Below, piece by piece: positions 6,845 to 14,565 of a stretch of DNA of 21,894 bases. Numbering within the stretch: the stretch's first letter is position 1; every line of letters starts with the position of its first letter. Source of the DNA: CAZWCX01 sp964632945 (GTDB taxonomy: Bacteria; Planctomycetota; MHYJ01; WSZJ01; CAZWCX01). Below the pieces are notes generated by a model. The model was not told the DNA's origin, ran no database searches, and saw nothing but the letters and a program-made list of their open reading frames with translations. Where the stretch lies: contig CAZWCX010000117.1 of the NCBI GenBank assembly GCA_964632945.1, positions 1-21,894 on the forward strand, read 5' to 3'. The translations under genes and the position numbers were made by a program.

Positions 6845-8584
6845 ATGCGATTCGACCATACCGTCCACACCATCGGCCGGCTCTACCGGTTCGCCGGCAA
6901 ATACTGGCGGCTGATCGTGGTGACGGCGATCGCCACCATTCTCTACTCCGCCCTCAGTCGCGGGCCGGCCACCTTCATCAAGCCGGTGATGGACGACGTG
7001 CTGATCGGGCGCGACCGGTCCCAGTTGTGGATCTTCGTGATCGCCGGGTCCTTCATCACGATCGGCATCTTCATCACCAACATGGTGAAGGACTACGTGA
7101 AGCGCTACGTCATGCTTCGCGTGCTGATCGACATTCGGGTCGCGGTCTGCCGTCACCTGCTCACGCTCACGCTCCGCTTCTTCCACAACAAGAAGGCCGG
7201 CGACCTGATCTCCCGCGTCACCAACGACATCGCGGTCACGCAGGTCGCGCTCGAATACCTGTTCGATGATGCGCTGCTCCAGCCCTGCCTCTTCTTCGCC
7301 GGGCTGGCGGTGGCCTTCCACGCGAACTGGAAGCTGGCGCTCCTCAGCCTGCCGCTGGTCCTGATCTTCGCCTGGCCGGTGGTGCGGCTGGGCAAGGCGG
7401 TGCGAAAGTCCAAGTTGAAGAGCCTGATCAAGCTGAGCGACGTGACCGAGGACATTCAGCAGATTCTGAGCGGCATCCGCATCGTGAAGTCGTTCAATAT
7501 GGAAAAGCAGGAGATCGCCGACTTCGAGCGGAAGAACGACGACTACTTCGACCGCTCGATGAAGGTGGTGCGCAACAAGGCCCTGAGCGCGTCGGCGGTC
7601 GAATTGATGGGGGCCCTGGCGCTGGTCGGTTTCTTCTGCCTGGGCGCCTACCTGATCATGACCGACGGTTTCGATCTCACCACCGGCGGCCTGATGCAGT
7701 TCATCAGCGCGATGATCCTCCTGCGCGATCCGGTGCGGGCGACCGCCAAGACGTGGAATTCGCTCAACGAGTCGTTGGCCGGGGCCGAGCGGGTCTTCGA
7801 GTTGCTCGACACGCAGCCCGACCTGTCGGACGCGCCCGATGCGACCGATTTCGGGAAGTTGAAGGAAGGGATCCGGTTCCGCGGCGTGTCGTTCTCCTAC
7901 GGCGCCGAGCCGGTGCTGCAGGAGGTCGATCTGGAGATTCCGCGCGGGACCATCCTGGCGCTGGTGGGGCCGAGCGGGGCGGGCAAGTCGACGCTGCTCG
8001 ACCTGGTGGCCCGCTTCTACGATCCGCAGCAGGGGACGATCGAGATGGACGGGGTGGACCTGCGGCGGATTCGCCGCGAGTCGCTCCTGCGGCACATCGC
8101 GGTGGTCACGCAGGAGACGTTCCTGTTCAACACGTCGATCGGGGAGAACATCCGGTACGGGCGCCCGGAGGCGACGCAGGACGAGGTCGAAGCCGCGGCG
8201 CGCGCGGCCAACATCCACGACTTCGTGATGACGTTGCCCGATCGGTACCACACGGTGGTGGGCGAGCGGGGGGCGAAGGTATCGGGGGGGCAGCGCCAGC
8301 GCATCGCGATCGCCCGCGCCTTGCTCAAGGATCCCGACGTGCTGCTGCTCGACGAGGCCACCTCGGCGCTCGACAGCGAGTCGGAAGCGCTCGTGCAGGG
8401 GGCGCTCAACAACCTGATGAGCGGACGCACGACGCTCGTGATCGCGCACCGGCTGTCGACGATCCAGCATGCCGACCGGATCGTGGTGCTGGAGAACGGG
8501 CGGATCGTCGAGCAGGGTCGGCACGGCGAGCTGATCGAGCGCAACGGCGCCTACAAGCGGATGCACGCGATGCAGGCGGGGTAG
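6845..8584 (+). CDS. MsbA-type ABC exporter (fused membrane and ATPase domains)
   Basis: A 579-residue half-transporter that should work as a homodimer in the inner membrane. The first ~320 residues form a six-helix type I exporter domain, with the family motif FFHNKKAGDLISRVTNDI in the first cytoplasmic region. The ATPase domain has Walker A GPSGAGKST (375-383), the signature VSGGQ (479-483, usually LSGGQ), Walker B VLLLDE (499-504), the D-loop SALD and switch His535 in AHRLST. Length and layout match the lipid A flippase MsbA and related lipid or multidrug exporters; substrate cannot be told from sequence. Glycan genes nearby (RmlD, GT4) make a lipid or glycolipid substrate plausible. Start: ATG with GGAG 4 bp upstream. 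It is convergent with the RmlD gene, 33 bp apart. Confidence 0.93.
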   Translation: MRFDHTVHTIGRLYRFAGKYWRLIVVTAIATILYSALSRGPATFIKPVMDDVLIGRDRSQLWIFVIAGSFITIGIFITNMVKDYVKRYVMLRVLIDIRVAVCRHLLTLTLRFFHNKKAGDLISRVTNDIAVTQVALEYLFDDALLQPCLFFAGLAVAFHANWKLALLSLPLVLIFAWPVVRLGKAVRKSKLKSLIKLSDVTEDIQQILSGIRIVKSFNMEKQEIADFERKNDDYFDRSMKVVRNKALSASAVELMGALALVGFFCLGAYLIMTDGFDLTTGGLMQFISAMILLRDPVRATAKTWNSLNESLAGAERVFELLDTQPDLSDAPDATDFGKLKEGIRFRGVSFSYGAEPVLQEVDLEIPRGTILALVGPSGAGKSTLLDLVARFYDPQQGTIEMDGVDLRRIRRESLLRHIAVVTQETFLFNTSIGENIRYGRPEATQDEVEAAARAANIHDFVMTLPDRYHTVVGERGAKVSGGQRQRIAIARALLKDPDVLLLDEATSALDSESEALVQGALNNLMSGRTTLVIAHRLSTIQHADRIVVLENGRIVEQGRHGELIERNGAYKRMHAMQAG

Positions 8585-8617
8585 CCGACGGTCGCGTGAC
8601 CCGGCACGGGCGGGCCC

Positions 8618-9472
8618 TCAGCGCGCGCCGATCTCGCCGAGGTAGCGGTCCAGCGCGTCTTCCCAGGTCGGCAGGGCGATTCCCTGGGCTTCCCGCCGCG
8701 CGGGGTCGAGGCGGGAGTTGCGCGGGCGCCGGGCGGCGCGGACCAGCCGGTCCGAGCCGATCGCCCGCACCGGGACGTCCAATCCGGCGCGCGCGACGAT
8801 GCGCTCCGCGAAGGCATGCCAACTGCACCACCCGGCATTGGTGACGTTGAGCACGCCGCGGGTCCCGGTCGCGGCGAGGCGCAGCAGGGCCTGGGCCAGA
8901 TCGGGGGCGTAGGTCGGGGAGCCGACCTGGTCGTGGACCACCTCGAGCGGAGTTCCCGAGCGGGCGCGGGCGAGGATCGCGCCGACGAAGTGCTTTCCCC
9001 GGGGGCCGAAGACCCAGGAGGTGCGCGCGATCAGGAAGTCGCCCCCCGCCTCCCGGATTCGTCGCTCGCCGAGGAGTTTGCTGCGACCGTAGGCGTTGAT
9101 CGGGGCGGGCGGGTCGTCCTCCGCATACGCGCCCTCCTTCTCCCCGTCGAAGACGTAGTCGGTGCTGGGGTAGAGGATGGTCGCCCCGGCTTCGGCGCAG
9201 GCGCGGGCCACGATCCCCGCTCCTTCCCCGTTCACCCGGTCGGCGCCGGCCGGATCGGCCTCGGCCCCGTCCACGTTCGTCCAGGCCGCGCACAGGATCA
9301 CGGCGTCGGGGCGGGTTTCCGCCAGGGTGAGGCGCACCTGCGCGGCATCGGTGATGTCGCAGGCGGCATGATCCCGCGCCACCACGGACGTTTCGGCGCC
9401 GGGGGAATCCCCCCCGGACCGCGCCACGGCGCCGCCGAGCATTCCCCCCGCCCCCAGGACCAGGATCTTCAC
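8618..9472 (-). CDS. rfbD: dTDP-4-dehydrorhamnose reductase (RmlD)
   Basis: A 284-residue short-chain dehydrogenase of the RmlD family, the last step of dTDP-L-rhamnose synthesis: NAD(P)H-dependent reduction of dTDP-4-dehydrorhamnose in the cytoplasm. The Rossmann motif GAGGMLG is at residues 7-13. STDYVFDG (103-110) supplies the catalytic Thr/Ser region, and Y128-x3-K132 (YGRSK) is the catalytic pair. RTSWVFGPRGKHFV and DQVGSPTYAPDLA are typical RmlD blocks. Length is normal. The start is GTG, preceded by an AAGGAC ribosome-binding site 8 bp away. The other rhamnose genes (RmlA, B, C) are not in the window, so the pathway must be completed elsewhere. The product may feed the surface glycans built by enzymes such as the GT4 protein further right. 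Confidence 0.9.
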   Translation of the reverse strand: MKILVLGAGGMLGGAVARSGGDSPGAETSVVARDHAACDITDAAQVRLTLAETRPDAVILCAAWTNVDGAEADPAGADRVNGEGAGIVARACAEAGATILYPSTDYVFDGEKEGAYAEDDPPAPINAYGRSKLLGERRIREAGGDFLIARTSWVFGPRGKHFVGAILARARSGTPLEVVHDQVGSPTYAPDLAQALLRLAATGTRGVLNVTNAGWCSWHAFAERIVARAGLDVPVRAIGSDRLVRAARRPRNSRLDPARREAQGIALPTWEDALDRYLGEIGAR

Positions 9473-9518
9473 GCGTGTCGTCCTTCAGGCCGGCCGCCTT
9501 CCGTGCCGACCTTTTCTA

Positions 9519-9546
9519 TTGCATTGACCCGGGCTTTCCGTACAAT
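9519..9546 (+). promoter_or_regulatory. Promoter for the small lipoprotein gene
   Basis: TTGCAT (9519-9524), 16 bp, TACAAT (9541-9546). A TTGACC at 9524-9529 is also present but only 11 bp from the -10 box, so the first pairing is preferred. Transcription would start near 9553. Confidence 0.5.
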
Positions 9547-9580
9547 TTCGAGGCTCGAACCGGATTTGGAGGGTTGTTCC

Positions 9581-9991
9581 ATGTCGTCACGCCACGCCGT
9601 GATTCTCGCCGCCGCCACGCTCGTGGTCGGCCTCGCCGCCGGTTGCGGCCGTCCGCTCGTCCTCGAAGACTATTACCGCAAGCCCAACATCGAGAACGTG
9701 ACCGACTTCCAGGGCTTCGACCGCGTCGTCGCCAGCGACGAGAAGGACCGCGTCGTCGGGTACGTCGAACGCGAGTCCATCGTGGCCAAGGGGTTCCGCG
9801 AGCTCCGCGACCAGTATTTCGTGTACGACACGCGCCTCGTGCGGATCGGCGTGATCTCCCACATGGGCGCCACGTACCGGTACGTCAGCCCGGATCAGAC
9901 CGAGGAATTCATCGGCAACTTCACGATTCCCGAAGGCGCGAAGTTCCTGCTGGGCTTCGCCGGCAACGTCAAGTTGAAGCCCTACAACTAG
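9581..9991 (+). CDS. Small predicted lipoprotein of unknown function
   Basis: A 136-residue protein with a lipoprotein signal: a short basic start (MSSRH), a hydrophobic helix and a lipobox-like GLAAGC ending at Cys22, the expected lipidated residue. The mature part is mixed alpha/beta, with stretches such as RIGVISHMGATYRYVSPDQ and ending KLKPYN. I do not recognise a family. The ATG has an excellent ribosome-binding site (GGAGGG, 9568-9573, 7 bp away). It has its own promoter upstream and a strong terminator downstream, so it is transcribed alone, divergently from RmlD. Location would be the periplasmic face of a membrane. Confidence 0.8.
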   Translation: MSSRHAVILAAATLVVGLAAGCGRPLVLEDYYRKPNIENVTDFQGFDRVVASDEKDRVVGYVERESIVAKGFRELRDQYFVYDTRLVRIGVISHMGATYRYVSPDQTEEFIGNFTIPEGAKFLLGFAGNVKLKPYN

Positions 9992-10033
9992 GGCTCGCCG
10001 GACTCCCCGGGCCCGTCCCGGGATGGCCTGTCT

Positions 10034-10070
10034 CGAGCGCCCGACCCTCCCGGGCGCTCGCGTCGTTTTC
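10034..10070 (+). terminator. Rho-independent terminator of the lipoprotein gene
   Basis: A perfect 10-bp stem, CGAGCGCCCG (10034-10043) with CGGGCGCTCG (10051-10060), has a 7-nt loop and is followed by a short T-rich tail (CGTCGTTTTC). It is the clearest intrinsic terminator in the window. Confidence 0.85.
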
Positions 10071-10143
10071 GGGCGGCGGACGCGCGGGGCGGGTCCGGCG
10101 AAGATCCGGTCGAAGGGCCCCGCATCCCCCTTCGGGTTCGCGA

Positions 10144-10173
10144 ACTGTAGCGTGGTCCGGTTTCCGTCGTCAA
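10144..10173 (-). promoter_or_regulatory. Orphan promoter-like site pointing left
   Basis: Read on the minus strand: TTGACG (10173-10168), 18 bp, TACAGT (10149-10144). No gene follows on that strand; transcription would run about 100 nt to the hairpin at 10034-10060 and then antisense to the lipoprotein gene. It may be chance or a small RNA promoter. Confidence 0.25.
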
Positions 10174-10180
10174 GGGCCAA

Positions 10181-10211
10181 CGTTTCGGAAACGTGTTTCG
10201 TATACTATACT
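10181..10211 (+). promoter_or_regulatory. Promoter region with operator-like dyad
   Basis: Two overlapping TATACT boxes (10201-10206 and 10206-10211) make a strong -10 region, but no good -35 box lies at the right distance. Instead a perfect dyad, CGTTTC-G-GAAACG (10181-10193), sits where the -35 should be. The leader that follows contains a GC hairpin (10225-10253). The dyad could bind a regulator; this is inference. Between the upstream lipoprotein gene and the next start codon (306 bp) I see only the terminator, the orphan site, this region and the leader hairpin. Confidence 0.45.
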
Positions 10212-10297
10212 CTATTCCGTGCAGAGGGGGCCCGGCGATTCCGGGAGGCCCCTGGGCGCGAACAACCCGCTCCGGTGACGCTTGAGGAGAGTCCGGC

Positions 10298-11149
10298 ATG
10301 CCGAAGTCAGCCTGGAAGTCGACCCTGGTGGGGGGATTGGCGTTCACCCTGGCGGTGGCGGCGATCGCCCATCTGCACTCGAACCTTCGGGACACGCAGG
10401 AGCGGCTGGCGCAGGCGGAGGAGAAGCTTCACCAGGTGGAGAAGCTCGCGACCAAGGCTGCGCCGGAGAAGCCGGTGACGGCGGCGCCCGCGGGCCCGAA
10501 CCTCGCGGTGGAGGAGCTGGATGCCCTGCGCGCGGACGTCACCCAGCTCAAGCAGCAGTGGGCGGCGTTGGCTTCTTCCACCGGGAAGTCGGGCAAGGGG
10601 GAGGTGGTCGACGCGCCTGCGGCGGGTGCGGCGGGGGATGCGGCGGCCGCGTTCGGTCCCGAGCGCGTGGCGGCGATCAAGAAGGTGGTCGAGGACACGC
10701 TGAAGGAGCGGGAGGACAACCGCCGCAGTTCGATGGCGGGGATGGGCGAGGAGTGGATGCGTCAACGCCGCAGCCAGTCGCTGAACGAACTCGAGGAGCG
10801 GCTGAAGCTCTCGGCGTTCCAGAAGGAGCAGATCGGCACGGTCCTCGAGGAGCAGTCGAAAGTCGTGTCCGAGATGCTGGCCACGATGTGGACCGGCGGC
10901 GGCGGCGGCAATCGGGAGGAGAGCCGGAAGAAGTGGCAGGAACTCGACGCGACCACCGACACCAAGGTGAAGCAGTTGCTGACGGCCCAGCAGTCGTCCG
11001 AATACGACACGTGGAAGCAGGAGACCGGCGGTTGGGGCGGCGGGATGCGCGGCGGCGGGGGCGGAGTGATGATCGGAGGGGGGCGGCGGTCCGGCGGGCG
11101 CGCGTCGGGGGGAACCGATGACGCCGGGAACACCGAGGGCGGACGCTGA
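10298..11149 (+). CDS. Membrane-anchored coiled-coil protein with Gly-rich tail
   Basis: A 283-residue protein with one N-terminal membrane helix (about 9-26) followed by coiled coil (28-50), a Pro/Ala linker, another helical segment, and a charged helical domain (about 120-230). That domain contains ERLKLSAFQKEQIGTVLEEQ, a pattern like the 'L.Lt..Q...i..il' repeats of Spy/CpxP-type periplasmic proteins. The last ~50 residues are Gly-rich (GGWGGGMRGGGGG and similar). It is probably a periplasmic or cell-surface protein held in the inner membrane. I cannot assign a family, and the Spy/CpxP resemblance is weak. The ATG has GAGGAG 8 bp upstream. It is convergent with the DUF4410-type pair, 23 bp away. 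Confidence 0.75.
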   Translation: MPKSAWKSTLVGGLAFTLAVAAIAHLHSNLRDTQERLAQAEEKLHQVEKLATKAAPEKPVTAAPAGPNLAVEELDALRADVTQLKQQWAALASSTGKSGKGEVVDAPAAGAAGDAAAAFGPERVAAIKKVVEDTLKEREDNRRSSMAGMGEEWMRQRRSQSLNELEERLKLSAFQKEQIGTVLEEQSKVVSEMLATMWTGGGGGNREESRKKWQELDATTDTKVKQLLTAQQSSEYDTWKQETGGWGGGMRGGGGGVMIGGGRRSGGRASGGTDDAGNTEGGR

Positions 11150-11156
11150 CGACTCC

Positions 11157-11173
11157 GGGCCGCGCGCCGGCCC
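11157..11173 (-). terminator. Hairpin touching the stop of the second DUF4410-type gene
   Basis: GGGCCG (11157-11162) and CGGCCC (11168-11173) pair perfectly around a 5-nt loop. The last base of the stem is also the G of the TAG codon on the minus strand. The hairpin lies in the 23-bp gap between two convergent genes, so it could serve both. No T-tract. Confidence 0.45.
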
Positions 11174-11757
11174 TACTTGTCCTTTTTCTTTCGCCCTTCC
11201 TCGACGAGCTGGGAGATCGCCTTCGCCAGGCCGGTCATCGTGTCCTCCGAATCGCGGCCGATCTCCCCCTTGACCACGCCGGCGCAGTGGCCGACGCCGA
11301 TCACCTCGCCGCTGCCGCCGTCCACGAAGTGGATGCGTGCGGTCAGGAAGCGCTCCCCGGACACTCCGAGCCAGCGCCCGGCCGCCTTCCCCGGGTCGAA
11401 GTCGATCACCACGCCGCGGATCACCAGCAGGTCCGGGTCGCCCCACGGTCCGATTTCCGAGGTTACCTCCACTTCCTTGAAGACCTGGTCCTCGAGCAGG
11501 TACTTCTTGATCGAGGCCTCCACCTGCTGGAGGATGGACGGAGGCACGCCGCCTTCCATTTCGGAGCCGAAGTCCTCGATCCGCAGGCGGGTGAATCGAT
11601 CCAGGGGGACGCGGATCGGCTGATGCATCCACACGCGCCCGTCGGCGCCCTTGATCGACTGATACGCCTGCGCGGCGGCGGTGATGCAGCCGGGGAGCAG
11701 GGCAAGGCAACCCAGGACGGCCAGGGCTGCGGAACGCGGGATCGTGAACTGGCGCAT
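11173..11757 (-). CDS. DUF4410-type lipoprotein, downstream copy
   Basis: A 194-residue predicted lipoprotein. The signal peptide ends in LLPGC with Cys24 as the lipid-attached residue. The mature part contains ILQQVEASIKKYLLEDQVFKE, LLVIRGVVIDFDPGKAAGRWL and TARIHFVDGGSGEVIGVGH, which follow the DUF4410 pattern: a helix ending in an 'F..v' strand, then 'l.irG.i.df.pG' and 'v...d..tG.v'. The C-terminus is Lys-rich (EEGRKKKDK). Function is unknown. It follows a paralogue on the same strand, 61 bp away, and the two form an operon. The ATG has GAGG about 5 bp upstream. As an outer-membrane or periplasmic lipoprotein it may assist an envelope complex, but nothing here shows which. Confidence 0.7.
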   Translation of the reverse strand: MRQFTIPRSAALAVLGCLALLPGCITAAAQAYQSIKGADGRVWMHQPIRVPLDRFTRLRIEDFGSEMEGGVPPSILQQVEASIKKYLLEDQVFKEVEVTSEIGPWGDPDLLVIRGVVIDFDPGKAAGRWLGVSGERFLTARIHFVDGGSGEVIGVGHCAGVVKGEIGRDSEDTMTGLAKAISQLVEEGRKKKDK

Positions 11758-11803
11758 GATGTCCTCGGTATCGCAGGGTTCGGTGGGGGGAACGGCTTTC
11801 GGG

Positions 11804-11819
11804 GGCGGGTTCCCCCGCC
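11804..11819 (-). terminator. Hairpin touching the stop of the first DUF4410-type gene
   Basis: GGCGGG (11804-11809) and CCCGCC (11814-11819) pair perfectly around TTCC, beginning within the TAG stop codon on the minus strand. It lies between two genes of one operon, so it may attenuate transcription or protect the 3' end rather than terminate fully. Confidence 0.4.
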
Positions 11820-12406
11820 TACTTGCCGGCCGGGGAGTGGTACTTCTCCAGCACTTCCTGCAACGATTCGCCGATCCCTTCCCCCAATTGCTCGATCTTG
11901 CCGGAGATCGTCGCCCGCAGGAAGCCGGACGCGTGTCCCCGCCAGAGCACCTGGCCGGTTTCCTTGTCGGTGATGAACACCAGGGCGGTCAGGAGGCCCT
12001 CGCCGCCGAAGGCGATGGTCCGATTGAGTCCCGCGCCCGGGTGGAAGTCGATGAAGGTCCCGCGGATCAATAGCGTATCGCCCGTGGCGTCCGGGGATTC
12101 GCCGGCGAATCCCACGTGCTTGAAGAATTTGGTTTCCGCGATGTTGCGGACGATCCGCGCCTGCACGGGCCCGGTCACGGTGGTCGGCACCAGGCTGCCC
12201 AGGCGGGAATCGAAGGTCGCGACTTCGACGCTCTGGTAGCGATCGAAGGCGAAGTTGCCGGCGGGGCGGTCGAGCTCGAGCCAGCGCGACTGGATGCCCT
12301 CGGCGCCGTAGTAGGCCTGCTTGGCGGCGAACTCGCACCCGGGGGCGGCGGCCAGCAGCGTGAGCACGAATCCGGCGGCGAGACGGTGGAGCGTGGCGGG
12401 CAGCAT
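11819..12406 (-). CDS. DUF4410-type lipoprotein, upstream copy
   Basis: A 195-residue predicted lipoprotein, paralogous to the gene after it. The signal peptide ends AAAPGC with Cys24 as acceptor. Key blocks are QARIVRNIAETKFFKHVGF, TLLIRGTFIDFHPGAGLNR, IAFGGEGLLTALVFITDKE and TGQVLWRGHASGF, which fit the DUF4410 pattern of a helix, an 'l.irG...f.pG..l.R' strand pair, a Gly-rich turn and a 'd..tG' strand. The ATG was chosen over longer in-frame starts because GAGGAGGG lies 4-5 bp upstream and the signal peptide begins there. Function is unknown; it probably sits in the outer membrane or periplasm. A candidate promoter is at 12446-12474. Confidence 0.75.
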   Translation of the reverse strand: MLPATLHRLAAGFVLTLLAAAPGCEFAAKQAYYGAEGIQSRWLELDRPAGNFAFDRYQSVEVATFDSRLGSLVPTTVTGPVQARIVRNIAETKFFKHVGFAGESPDATGDTLLIRGTFIDFHPGAGLNRTIAFGGEGLLTALVFITDKETGQVLWRGHASGFLRATISGKIEQLGEGIGESLQEVLEKYHSPAGK

Positions 12407-12445
12407 CAAACCCTCCTCGAGGTCGCCCGGAGATCGAATCGCGGC

Positions 12446-12474
12446 ATGGTAGCAGATGAGCCAAAACACGAAAA
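12446..12474 (-). promoter_or_regulatory. Possible promoter of the DUF4410-type pair
   Basis: Read on the minus strand: TTTTCG (12474-12469), 17 bp, TACCAT (12451-12446), about 40 nt before the start codon. The -10 box matches that of other genes here; the -35 is poor. Confidence 0.35.
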
Positions 12475-12659
12475 GGAGAAAGACCGGGGACGGGTGGGGC
12501 TTGCACCGCGATCCCGTGGGTAGGGCCGGTCGCGGGATGCGGCGGGCTGCGTGGCTCGTCGTGGGTGGGGCAGCGGGGCGTCGGATCCTCCGCGCGCCTC
12601 GCCGGTCGTCCCTGCGGGCCCGGCTGCGGGCGGGGCCCGGAACTCGCGGGCGGGTTGGT

Positions 12660-12683
12660 CCGGAAGCCGCCGGCGCGGCCGGG
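12660..12683 (-). terminator. Hairpin touching the stop of the glycosyltransferase gene
   Basis: GCCGC (12666-12670) pairs with GCGGC (12675-12679), with extra pairing from CCG (12660-12662) and CGG (12680-12682). It begins one base after the TAG codon on the minus strand. No T-tract. Confidence 0.35.
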
Positions 12684-13841
12684 CTAGCGTCGCGCCGGTC
12701 CGTGGGTCTGCCAGAGTCGTTCGTAGAGGGTCGCGTGGGCCGCGAGGAATCGTGGGATGCCGAAGCAGGATTCCGCGCGGGCCCGTCCGGCCTCGCCCAG
12801 TTTTCGCCGCAGCGCCGGATCGAGGGCGAGGCGGCGGAGGCGGTCGGAAAAGGCGACGAGGTCCCCCGGCGGCACCAGGAAACCGGTCTCGCCGTCGAGG
12901 ACGAGATCGGTGGTTCCGCCCACCGCCGTGGCGACGACGGGGAGGCCCGCGGCCATCGCCTCGAGCACGGCATTCGGCATCCCTTCCCAGCGGCTGGCCA
13001 GCGCGAACACGTCCGCGGCGGCCAGCAGGTCGGGTACATCGGTCCGCCGGCCGAGCAGGCGCGCGCGGTCCCCGGCGTCCGCGCAGGCGAGGGCCGCGCG
13101 CAGGGTTTCCTCGCGCGGTCCGGTGCCGGCGATCCAGAGGCGCAGGGGCGGGGCCGCGACGGCCAGGGTCGCGCGCACCAGGTCCTCCGGCGCCTTCTGG
13201 GTGTCGAGCCGTCCCACGCCGAGCACGAGCACGTCCTGCTCTTCCAGGCGATCCGCCTGCCGCAAGCGGACGCGGGCGTCCGGTGTCGGGGCCTGGGCCT
13301 GCACGGCGTTGGCGATCACCACGAGCCGGTCGTCGCGGATTCGCGCCCGTTCCCGGGTGAACCGGCGCACCGCCTCGCCGACGCAGGTTTCCGCGTGGAT
13401 GAGCCCCTGGGTCCACCGATCCCACCACAGGTGGCTGGGACGCTCCTCCTCGCAGACGCGCACGGAAGAAATGCGCACGGGGGTCCCGGCGCTCCAGGCG
13501 GCGAAGCGGCCGAGCAGATTGGCATGGAAGAGAAACGTGTGCAGGATGGCGGGACGGTGTTGGCGGAGCAGGGCGCGCAGTCGCCAGAAGGCTCCGACAT
13601 CGGTGCGGCCGGACATGGCGAGGGCATGAACGGGGATGCCCGCCGCTTCCAGGCGTTCCGCGTACGGACCGCGATCGAGCAGGCAGGCGACGCGCACGTC
13701 GAACCGCGACCGGTCCAGTCCGGTGGCGAGGGTGAAAACGGCCTTTTCGGCGCCGCCGAGTCCGAGGCCGGTGATGAGGAGCAGGAGGCGGAGCCGGGGT
13801 GCGCCCACAGGCTCGACGGCATTGGTTGGGTCGTTTTCCAC
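12684..13841 (-). CDS. GT4-family glycosyltransferase
   Basis: A 385-residue GT-B fold enzyme, normal length for GT4. The N-terminal acceptor domain starts with LLLLITGLGLGGAEKAVF (G25-K33 loop). The C-terminal donor domain has LGVGRLDTQKAPEDLV and the sugar-nucleotide motif EGMPNAVLEAMAAGLPVVAT, with the E-x7-E pair at E286 and E294, then GGTTDLVLDGETGFLVPPGD. It is expected to be a retaining enzyme using a nucleotide sugar at the cytoplasmic face of the inner membrane to build a glycan or glycolipid; donor and acceptor are unknown. Start is GTG with GGAGGG 5 bp upstream. It stands alone, divergent from the microcompartment cluster. Confidence 0.9.
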   Translation of the reverse strand: MENDPTNAVEPVGAPRLRLLLLITGLGLGGAEKAVFTLATGLDRSRFDVRVACLLDRGPYAERLEAAGIPVHALAMSGRTDVGAFWRLRALLRQHRPAILHTFLFHANLLGRFAAWSAGTPVRISSVRVCEEERPSHLWWDRWTQGLIHAETCVGEAVRRFTRERARIRDDRLVVIANAVQAQAPTPDARVRLRQADRLEEQDVLVLGVGRLDTQKAPEDLVRATLAVAAPPLRLWIAGTGPREETLRAALACADAGDRARLLGRRTDVPDLLAAADVFALASRWEGMPNAVLEAMAAGLPVVATAVGGTTDLVLDGETGFLVPPGDLVAFSDRLRRLALDPALRRKLGEAGRARAESCFGIPRFLAAHATLYERLWQTHGPARR

Positions 13842-13924
13842 GTGCTCCCTCCGCGCGGGTGCGGCACCCTCGGGCGGGCGCGAATGCCACGGTAGCGGCG
13901 GTCCGGAGGGCGGGCAATAAAATG

Positions 13925-13952
13925 TTGCAAACCCTTCTTGAACGGCTAGAAT
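13925..13952 (+). promoter_or_regulatory. Promoter of the microcompartment shell cluster
   Basis: TTGCAA (13925-13930), 16 bp, TAGAAT (13947-13952). The expected start is near 13959, giving a leader of about 110 nt before the first shell gene. Confidence 0.5.
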
Positions 13953-14067
13953 CGCGGTTCCTCACCCGGTCCCCGCCCCGTTCGCGCGGTGCGCCTGGGG
14001 TTGGGACGGCCCGCCTGACGGGGAGTTGGAGCGGATCGGGAGCAGCGGAACCCTCCGGGAGCGTCCC

Positions 14068-14565
14068 ATGGACGAGCGGATCGCACTGGGGATGATCGAG
14101 ACGCTGGGCGTCGTCGGGTCCGTCGAAGCCGCCGATGCGATGGTCAAGGCGGCCAAGGTGATCCTGATGGGCCGCGAGTATGTCGGCGGCGGGTACTCGA
14201 CGGTGATGATCCGCGGCGAGGTCGGGGCCGTGAAGGCGGCGGTCGACGCCGGGACGGCGGCGGCGCGGCGCGCCGGCGAACTGGTTTCCTCCCATGTCAT
14301 TCCGCGCCCGCTCGAGGACGTCGAGCGGATCCTGCCCACGCTGGACCTGGTCTGGCTGCCGCCCTGGCAGCGCAAGCGCGGGCACATCAATCCGCAGAAG
14401 GTGAATCTGGACGCGATGAGCGTCGTCGAGCTTCGGAAGCTGGCCCGGGATGTCGAGAACTTCGGCCTCACGGGTCGGGAGATCTCGCGCGCCGACAAGG
14501 AAACGCTGCTGCGCGAGATTCGCAAGGCCTTCGGTCTGGAGCACAAGCAGCCCCCGACTCCGTAG
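14068..14565 (+). CDS. BMC-H shell protein with C-terminal SAP/Rho-N-like extension
   Basis: A 165-residue protein. Residues 4-90 are a complete BMC (Pfam BMC) hexamer domain: ALGMIETLGVVGSVEAADAM, the pore loop VGGGY (39-43), VRGEVGAVKAAVDAG-type helix and the closing SSHVIPRP. BMC-H proteins form the flat facets of microcompartments. Most are 90-105 residues; this one carries 75 extra. The extension has a basic linker (LPPWQRKRGHINPQK) and then a helical unit at about 113-156 (MSVVELRKLARDVENFGL ... KETLLREIRKAFG). That unit follows the pattern of SAP or Rho-N domains (two helices, 'L..LR.lA....l.g....KaeLl..I'), which often bind nucleic acid. The domain match is by eye. The downstream ATG was taken because the BMC domain begins there, with GGGAG 6 bp upstream. 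First gene of the cluster. Confidence 0.92.
   Translation: MDERIALGMIETLGVVGSVEAADAMVKAAKVILMGREYVGGGYSTVMIRGEVGAVKAAVDAGTAAARRAGELVSSHVIPRPLEDVERILPTLDLVWLPPWQRKRGHINPQKVNLDAMSVVELRKLARDVENFGLTGREISRADKETLLREIRKAFGLEHKQPPTP

Noticed and set aside
6113..8566. A minus-strand open frame of about 800 codons opposite the ABC exporter
   Set aside because: The + strand carries every ABC motif; the antisense product is low-complexity (His/Arg/Asp-rich) and has no family features.
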